Below, piece by piece: positions 54,890-58,896 of a stretch of DNA of 58,896 nt (its first letter is position 1; every line of letters starts with the position of its first letter). The DNA lies in NCBI GenBank assembly GCA_001899205.1, contig MKVL01000026.1, positions 1 through 58,896 on the forward strand, given 5' to 3'. The notes under the pieces are model-generated. The model was not told the origin of the DNA and did no database searches. It saw only the letters and a list, made by a program, of their open reading frames with translations. The translations under genes were made by a program, and so were the position numbers. This stretch comes from Mesorhizobium sp. 65-26. GTDB taxonomy: Bacteria > Pseudomonadota > Alphaproteobacteria > Rhizobiales > Rhizobiaceae.

Positions 54890-57673
54890 TTGACCGACCA
54901 GAAGACACCCCGCGGCGGCGAAGACGGCCCCAACGGCATCGAGCCGATCTCCATCATCGAGGAGATGCAGCGCTCCTATCTCGACTACGCAATGAGCGTG
55001 ATCGTCAGTCGTGCGCTGCCCGATGCGCGCGATGGCCTGAAGCCCGTGCATCGCCGCATCCTCTTTGCATCGCACGAAAGCGGTTACCACTGGAATCGCA
55101 AATACGTGAAGTCGGCGAGGCCGGTCGCCGACGTGATGGGTAAATACCATCCGCACGGCGACGCATCGATCTACGACGCCTTGGTCCGCATGGCGCAGGA
55201 TTGGTCGCTGCGCGTGCCGCTGATCGACGGGCAGGGCAATTTCGGCTCGATCGACGGCGATCCACCGGCGGCGATGCGTTACACTGAGTCGCGGCTGACG
55301 AAGGTCGCGCACGAATTGCTGGAAGACATCGACAAGGACACGGTCGACTTCCAGGACACCTACGACGCCTCGGGCAGCGAGCCCAAGGTCCTGCCCGCAC
55401 GATTCCCGAACCTTCTGGTCAACGGTTCCGGCGGTATCGCCGTCGGTATGGCCACCAACATTCCGCCGCACAATCTGGGCGAGGTATGCAACGGCGCGAT
55501 TGCCCTCATCGACAATCCGGCGATCGACCTGCCGGCGATGATGGAGATCATCCCCGGCCCGGATTTCCCGACCGGCGGCATCGTGCTTGGACGCTCGGGC
55601 ATCTACAGCGCCTACTCGACAGGCCGCGGCTCGATGATCATGCGCGGCCGCGTCAACATCGAGCAGCGCGGCAACGACCGCGAATCCATCATCGTCACCG
55701 AGATACCCTATCAGGTGAACAAGGCGTCGATGATCGAGAAGATGGCCGAACTGGTGCGCGACAAGCGCATCGAGGGTATTTCCGATATCCGCGACGAGAG
55801 CGACCGTCAGGGCTATCGCGTCGTGATCGAACTGAAGCGCGACGCTGTCGCCGACGTCGTCCTGAACCAGCTCTACCGCTTCACCCCGCTGCAGACGTCG
55901 TTCGGCGCCAACATGGTCGCCCTCAACGGCGGCAAGCCGGAAGTGCTGACGCTCATCGACCTCCTGAGGGCATTCGTCACCTTCCGCGAGGAAGTGATCA
56001 CCCGGCGCACCAAATACCTGCTGCGCAAGGCTCGCGACCGCGCCCACGTGTTGGTCGGTCTTGCGATCGCGGTGGCCAACATCGACGAGGTCATCAAGCT
56101 GATCCGCACCGCGCCGGATCCGCAGACCGCGCGCGAACAGTTGATGGAGCGGCGCTGGGCGGCCGGCGACGTCGAGTCGCTGATCCTGCTGATCGACGAT
56201 CCGCGCCATCGCATCAACGAGGACGGCACCTATAACCTTTCCGAGGAACAGGCCCGCGCCATCCTCGAACTGCGCCTGCAGCGCCTGACGGCGCTCGGAC
56301 GCGACGAAATCGCCGACGAGTTGAACGCCATCGGCGCGGAGATCGTCGACTATCTGGACATCCTGTCCTCGCGCGCCCGCGTCCAGCAGATCGTCAAGGA
56401 CGAGCTCATCGCCGTGCGCGACGAGTTCGGCACGCCGCGTCGCACGGAGCTGACCGATGGCGGCGCCGACATGGAGGACGAGGACCTCATCCAGCGCGAG
56501 GATATGGTCGTCACAGTCAGCCATTCCGGCTACATCAAGCGCGTGCCGCTTTCGCTCTACCGGGCGCAGCGCCGCGGCGGCAAGGGCCGCTCGGGCATGT
56601 CGACCAAGGAGGAGGATTTCGTCACTCGGCTGTTCGTGGCCAACACGCACACACCTGTGCTGTTCTTCTCCTCGCGCGGCATCGTCTACAAGGAAAAGGT
56701 CTGGCGGCTGCCGATCGGCAATCCGCAGTCGCGCGGCAAGGCGCTGATCAATATGCTGCCGCTCGAGCAGGGCGAGCGCATCACCACGATCATGCCGCTG
56801 CCGGAGGATGAGGCGAGCTGGGGCGAGCTCGACGTCATGTTCGCCACCACGCGCGGCACGGTGCGGCGCAACAAGCTGTCCGACTTCGTCCAGGTCAACC
56901 GCAACGGCAAGATCGCCATGAAGCTGGAGGAGGAGGGCGACGAGATCCTCGGCGTCGAAACCTGTACCGACAATGACGATGTGCTGCTGACGGCCAATTC
57001 CGGTCAGTGCATCCGCTTCTCGGTGAGTGACGTCCGCGTCTTCCAGAGCCGCAATTCCGTCGGCGTGCGCGGTATCACCATGGGTAACACCGATCGGGTC
57101 ATATCCATGTCCGTGATCGAACATGTCGACGCTTCACCCGCCGAGCGCTCCGCCTATCTCAAGCGGGCCGCGATGGAGAGGCGGCTTGCGGCTGGTGCCG
57201 GCGGCGAGGAAGAAGACATCGCCCTGACCAACGAGGAGGTCGGCGAGGACGCCGAGCTTTCCGAGGAGCGCTACGCGTTCCTCAGGGAGCACGAACAGTT
57301 CGTGCTGACGGTAACCGAGTTCGGCTATGGCAAGCGGTCTTCGTCCTATGATTTTCGCCTTATCGGGCGCGGCGGCAAGGGCATACGCGCCACCGACGTC
57401 TCGAAGGTCGCCGAAATCGGCAGGCTGGTTGCGACGTTCCCGGTTGGCAACGACGATCAGATCATGCTGGTCTCGGATGGCGGCACCGTCATCCGCGTTC
57501 CGGTGAACGGCATCCGCTTCGCCAGCCGCGCCACCAAGGGCGTGACGATCTTCAACACGGCTGAGGGTGAAAAGGTCGTTTCGGTGGAGCGCATCTCCGA
57601 GCCTCAGTCCGACGAGGAAGAGACGGACAGCGGTTCCGAGGGGAATGCAGACGCTCCCGGTACCGCCGAGTAG
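54890..57673 (+). CDS. gyrA: DNA gyrase subunit A
   Basis: A 927-residue topoisomerase subunit that cuts and rejoins DNA to introduce negative supercoils, with GyrB (not in this window). The catalytic tyrosine is Tyr131 ([10 protein letters not shown]). The quinolone region reads [19 protein letters not shown]. coli Ser83 is Ala92 here, while Asp87 is kept as Asp96. The C-terminal DNA-wrapping domain has repeated blades and the GyrA box GGKGRSGMS (residues ~563-571, in the run [11 protein letters not shown]). A TTG at 54890 starts the conserved N-terminus; no in-frame ATG lies upstream at a good distance. The acidic tail ends TAE. Confidence 0.98.
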   Translation: MTDQKTPRGGEDGPNGIEPISIIEEMQRSYLDYAMSVIVSRALPDARDGLKPVHRRILFASHESGYHWNRKYVKSARPVADVMGKYHPHGDASIYDALVRMAQDWSLRVPLIDGQGNFGSIDGDPPAAMRYTESRLTKVAHELLEDIDKDTVDFQDTYDASGSEPKVLPARFPNLLVNGSGGIAVGMATNIPPHNLGEVCNGAIALIDNPAIDLPAMMEIIPGPDFPTGGIVLGRSGIYSAYSTGRGSMIMRGRVNIEQRGNDRESIIVTEIPYQVNKASMIEKMAELVRDKRIEGISDIRDESDRQGYRVVIELKRDAVADVVLNQLYRFTPLQTSFGANMVALNGGKPEVLTLIDLLRAFVTFREEVITRRTKYLLRKARDRAHVLVGLAIAVANIDEVIKLIRTAPDPQTAREQLMERRWAAGDVESLILLIDDPRHRINEDGTYNLSEEQARAILELRLQRLTALGRDEIADELNAIGAEIVDYLDILSSRARVQQIVKDELIAVRDEFGTPRRTELTDGGADMEDEDLIQREDMVVTVSHSGYIKRVPLSLYRAQRRGGKGRSGMSTKEEDFVTRLFVANTHTPVLFFSSRGIVYKEKVWRLPIGNPQSRGKALINMLPLEQGERITTIMPLPEDEASWGELDVMFATTRGTVRRNKLSDFVQVNRNGKIAMKLEEEGDEILGVETCTDNDDVLLTANSGQCIRFSVSDVRVFQSRNSVGVRGITMGNTDRVISMSVIEHVDASPAERSAYLKRAAMERRLAAGAGGEEEDIALTNEEVGEDAELSEERYAFLREHEQFVLTVTEFGYGKRSSSYDFRLIGRGGKGIRATDVSKVAEIGRLVATFPVGNDDQIMLVSDGGTVIRVPVNGIRFASRATKGVTIFNTAEGEKVVSVERISEPQSDEEETDSGSEGNADAPGTAE

Positions 57674-57692
57674 TCTGTTCCCGACATGACAA

Positions 57693-57713
57693 CGCCGGCC
57701 CGACGGGCCGGCG
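57693..57713. terminator. Hairpin between convergent gyrA and a 50-residue gene
   Basis: CGCCGGCCCG and CGGGCCGGCG are a perfect 10-base inverted repeat around one A, 19 bases after the gyrA stop and 32 bases after the stop of the opposing small gene. It could end both transcripts, though neither side has a T run. Confidence 0.55.
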
Positions 57714-57745
57714 CGTCAAGGACGTCAGGCAGTCTCGGGAAGGTG

Positions 57746-57898
57746 TTAGTAGTCGCGGTGCGACCGGCGGACGCCAAAACCCTCGAAGCGCTTGGCATTG
57801 GCCTTGACGCGAACGCGTGCAGCCTCCTGATGCAGTCCGAATGCGGTGGCGATCAGCATGGCGACGGTCATTGCGGTGGCGAGCATGTAGATCAGCAT
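57746..57898 (-). CDS. Very small membrane protein, 50 residues
   Basis: A 50-residue frame on the - strand, too short for usual gene length cut-offs: MLIYMLATAMTVAMLIATAF forms one N-terminal membrane helix, and a basic tail follows (HQEAARVRVKANAKRFEGFG, then VRRSHRDY). CAGGAGAACACGCAA gives a good GGAG ribosome site before the ATG. The positive tail on the C-side suggests a membrane protein with its C-terminus in the cytoplasm. I do not recognise a family. It lies between gyrA and coaD. Confidence 0.7.
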   Translation of the reverse strand: MLIYMLATAMTVAMLIATAFGLHQEAARVRVKANAKRFEGFGVRRSHRDY

Positions 57899-58092
57899 TT
57901 GCGTGTTCTCCTGCGCCTTACAACGGTCAGGTGGGGTTTTGGTTTCCTCTAATGAAGCCGTAATCTAGTGAACGCTGCGTGAAGCATTCGTGATCGGCTC
58001 GTTCATCTGTCGTTCATGTGCCGGAAAAGGTTCACGGTCGCGCGATCCAATCGGATTTGCCTTTGGTGGAGAGGCTCGCTAGAAGCACCGGC

Positions 58093-58593
58093 ATGACCGA
58101 ACGCATCGCACTCTATGCCGGCTCCTTCGATCCGCTGACCAACGGCCATCTCGACGTGCTGAAGGCCTCGCTTGCCGTGGCCGATGTCGTCTATGCCGCG
58201 ATCGGCATCCATCCGGGCAAGAAGCCGCTGTTTTCCTTCGAGGAGCGGGTGAAGCTGATCGAGGTCGCGACCAAGGAGGAATTCGGCAACGACGGCGCGC
58301 GCATCAAGGTCGTGGCGTTCGATGGGCTCGTCATCGACGCAGCCAGGGCGCAAGGCGCCTCGATCATGATCCGTGGCCTGCGTGACGGCACCGACCTCGA
58401 CTACGAAATGCAGATGGCCGGCATGAACGAAACCATGGCGCCGGAGTTGCAGACGGTCTTCCTGCCGGCAAGCCCGTCGGTGCGAACCATTACCGCCACA
58501 CTTGTGCGCCAGATAGCTTCGATGGGAGGGGACATCCGCCCCTTCGTGCCGGCGGCGGTCGCCGGGGCACTCACCGCCAAATTCGCGAAATAG
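58093..58593 (+). CDS. coaD: Phosphopantetheine adenylyltransferase
   Basis: A 166-residue enzyme that transfers AMP from ATP to 4'-phosphopantetheine, the fourth step of coenzyme A synthesis. The N-terminal [16 protein letters not shown] contains the nucleotidyltransferase (T/H)xGH motif, [16 protein letters not shown] is conserved, and [17 protein letters not shown] is the ISSTxVR-type motif in a somewhat altered form. The start at 58093 begins the conserved region; an earlier ATG at 58018 would add 25 residues without homology. The PPIase gene follows 63 bases later. Confidence 0.96.
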   Translation: MTERIALYAGSFDPLTNGHLDVLKASLAVADVVYAAIGIHPGKKPLFSFEERVKLIEVATKEEFGNDGARIKVVAFDGLVIDAARAQGASIMIRGLRDGTDLDYEMQMAGMNETMAPELQTVFLPASPSVRTITATLVRQIASMGGDIRPFVPAAVAGALTAKFAK

Positions 58594-58656
58594 CGCATGT
58601 CGCATTCCCGCCCGGGCAGCGGCATGCGTCAGGCAAAGATTTTTGGAGAAAGACCC

Positions 58657-58896
58657 ATGCAGCTCAAAAGGCTTGCCTCGTTCCTCGTCGTGCTCGCGGC
58701 GCTCTTCATGACGCCGGCCCCGTCCTTCGCTGCGGACGCCGAGAACACGATGATCATCACGCTCAAGGACGGCGACGTCACCATCGCGTTGCGACCCGAC
58801 CTTGCGCCCAAGCATGTGGCGCAGATCAAGAAGTTGGTGCGCCAGGGCGCCTATGACAACGTCGTCTTCCACCGCGTGATCGACGGCTTCATGGCC
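58657..58896 (+). CDS. Periplasmic peptidyl-prolyl cis-trans isomerase (cyclophilin), partial
   Basis: 80 residues up to the window edge. A signal peptide (LASFLVVLAALFMTPAPSFA) is followed by the cyclophilin start MIITLKDGDVTIALRPDLAP and VRQGAYDNVVFHRVIDGFMA, in which FHRVI and the following FM are the conserved active-site region. It helps proline isomerisation in folding of periplasmic proteins. TTTGGAGAAAG precedes the ATG. In many rhizobia a second, cytoplasmic cyclophilin gene follows. Confidence 0.93.
   Translation, partial: MQLKRLASFLVVLAALFMTPAPSFAADAENTMIITLKDGDVTIALRPDLAPKHVAQIKKLVRQGAYDNVVFHRVIDGFMA

Noticed and set aside
57686-57952. 88-codon + strand frame after gyrA
   Set aside because: Begins inside the hairpin region and is antisense to the better-supported 50-residue gene.

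Overview
The window looks like a chromosomal segment of a GC-rich alphaproteobacterium of the order Hyphomicrobiales (Rhizobiales), most likely Mesorhizobium or a close Phyllobacteriaceae relative. The grounds are a GPR/RgsE-type polar growth protein, the CckA cell-cycle kinase, a rhizobial DksA, LexA boxes of the alphaproteobacterial GAAC-N7-GAAC type and a urtABCDE urea transporter. The genus is inferred from gene content and order, not from a search. I see no rRNA, tRNA, insertion sequence, CRISPR array or phage gene.

Layout. 1-4.9 kb: the N-terminal part of a very large repeat protein (GPR/RgsE-like), an orphan Hpt protein, and a [2Fe-2S] ferredoxin with a ferredoxin-NADP reductase. 4.9-12.7 kb: an MFS exporter, a DUF922 protein, the folate genes folP-folB-folK, DUF924, a Kef-type antiporter and two small exported proteins. 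12.8-20.3 kb: the YcjF/YcjX-like pair, SixA phosphatase, dksA, fliO and cckA. 20.3-24.2 kb: a ribbon-helix-helix regulator, a VOC-family protein, a Tat-exported subunit with its GMC oxidoreductase, and a small secreted protein. 24.4-30.7 kb: urtABCDE behind a strong sigma-54 promoter match, then a 57-residue protein. 30.8-34.5 kb: a GGDEF protein, DUF72, and a tightly coupled run (GNAT, unknown, DUF302, Imm50-like) directly downstream of uvrA. 34.5-50.6 kb: uvrA and ssb, divergent, each with a LexA box, and separated by about 12.6 kb of accessory genes. 50.7-58.9 kb: DUF2306, OsmC, MarC, a ParB-like protein, a SulP transporter, gyrA, coaD and the start of a periplasmic peptidyl-prolyl isomerase.

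The most unusual part lies between uvrA and ssb. One leftward operon (47835 to 40431) encodes four proteins with export signals: a papain-like C1 peptidase with a DUF4384-like tail, an OmpA-type peptidoglycan-binding protein, and two TPR-caspase proteins whose His/Cys dyads are intact. Next to it, facing the operon, are two small secreted proteins built from a repeated six-cysteine module starting RLDWC. I propose this as a candidate cell-envelope protease system, with function unknown. Other points worth following are the SOS-linked genes downstream of uvrA, the sigma-54 promoter of urt, GyrA with Ala at the quinolone position, and two very small genes (57746-57898 and 30520-30693).
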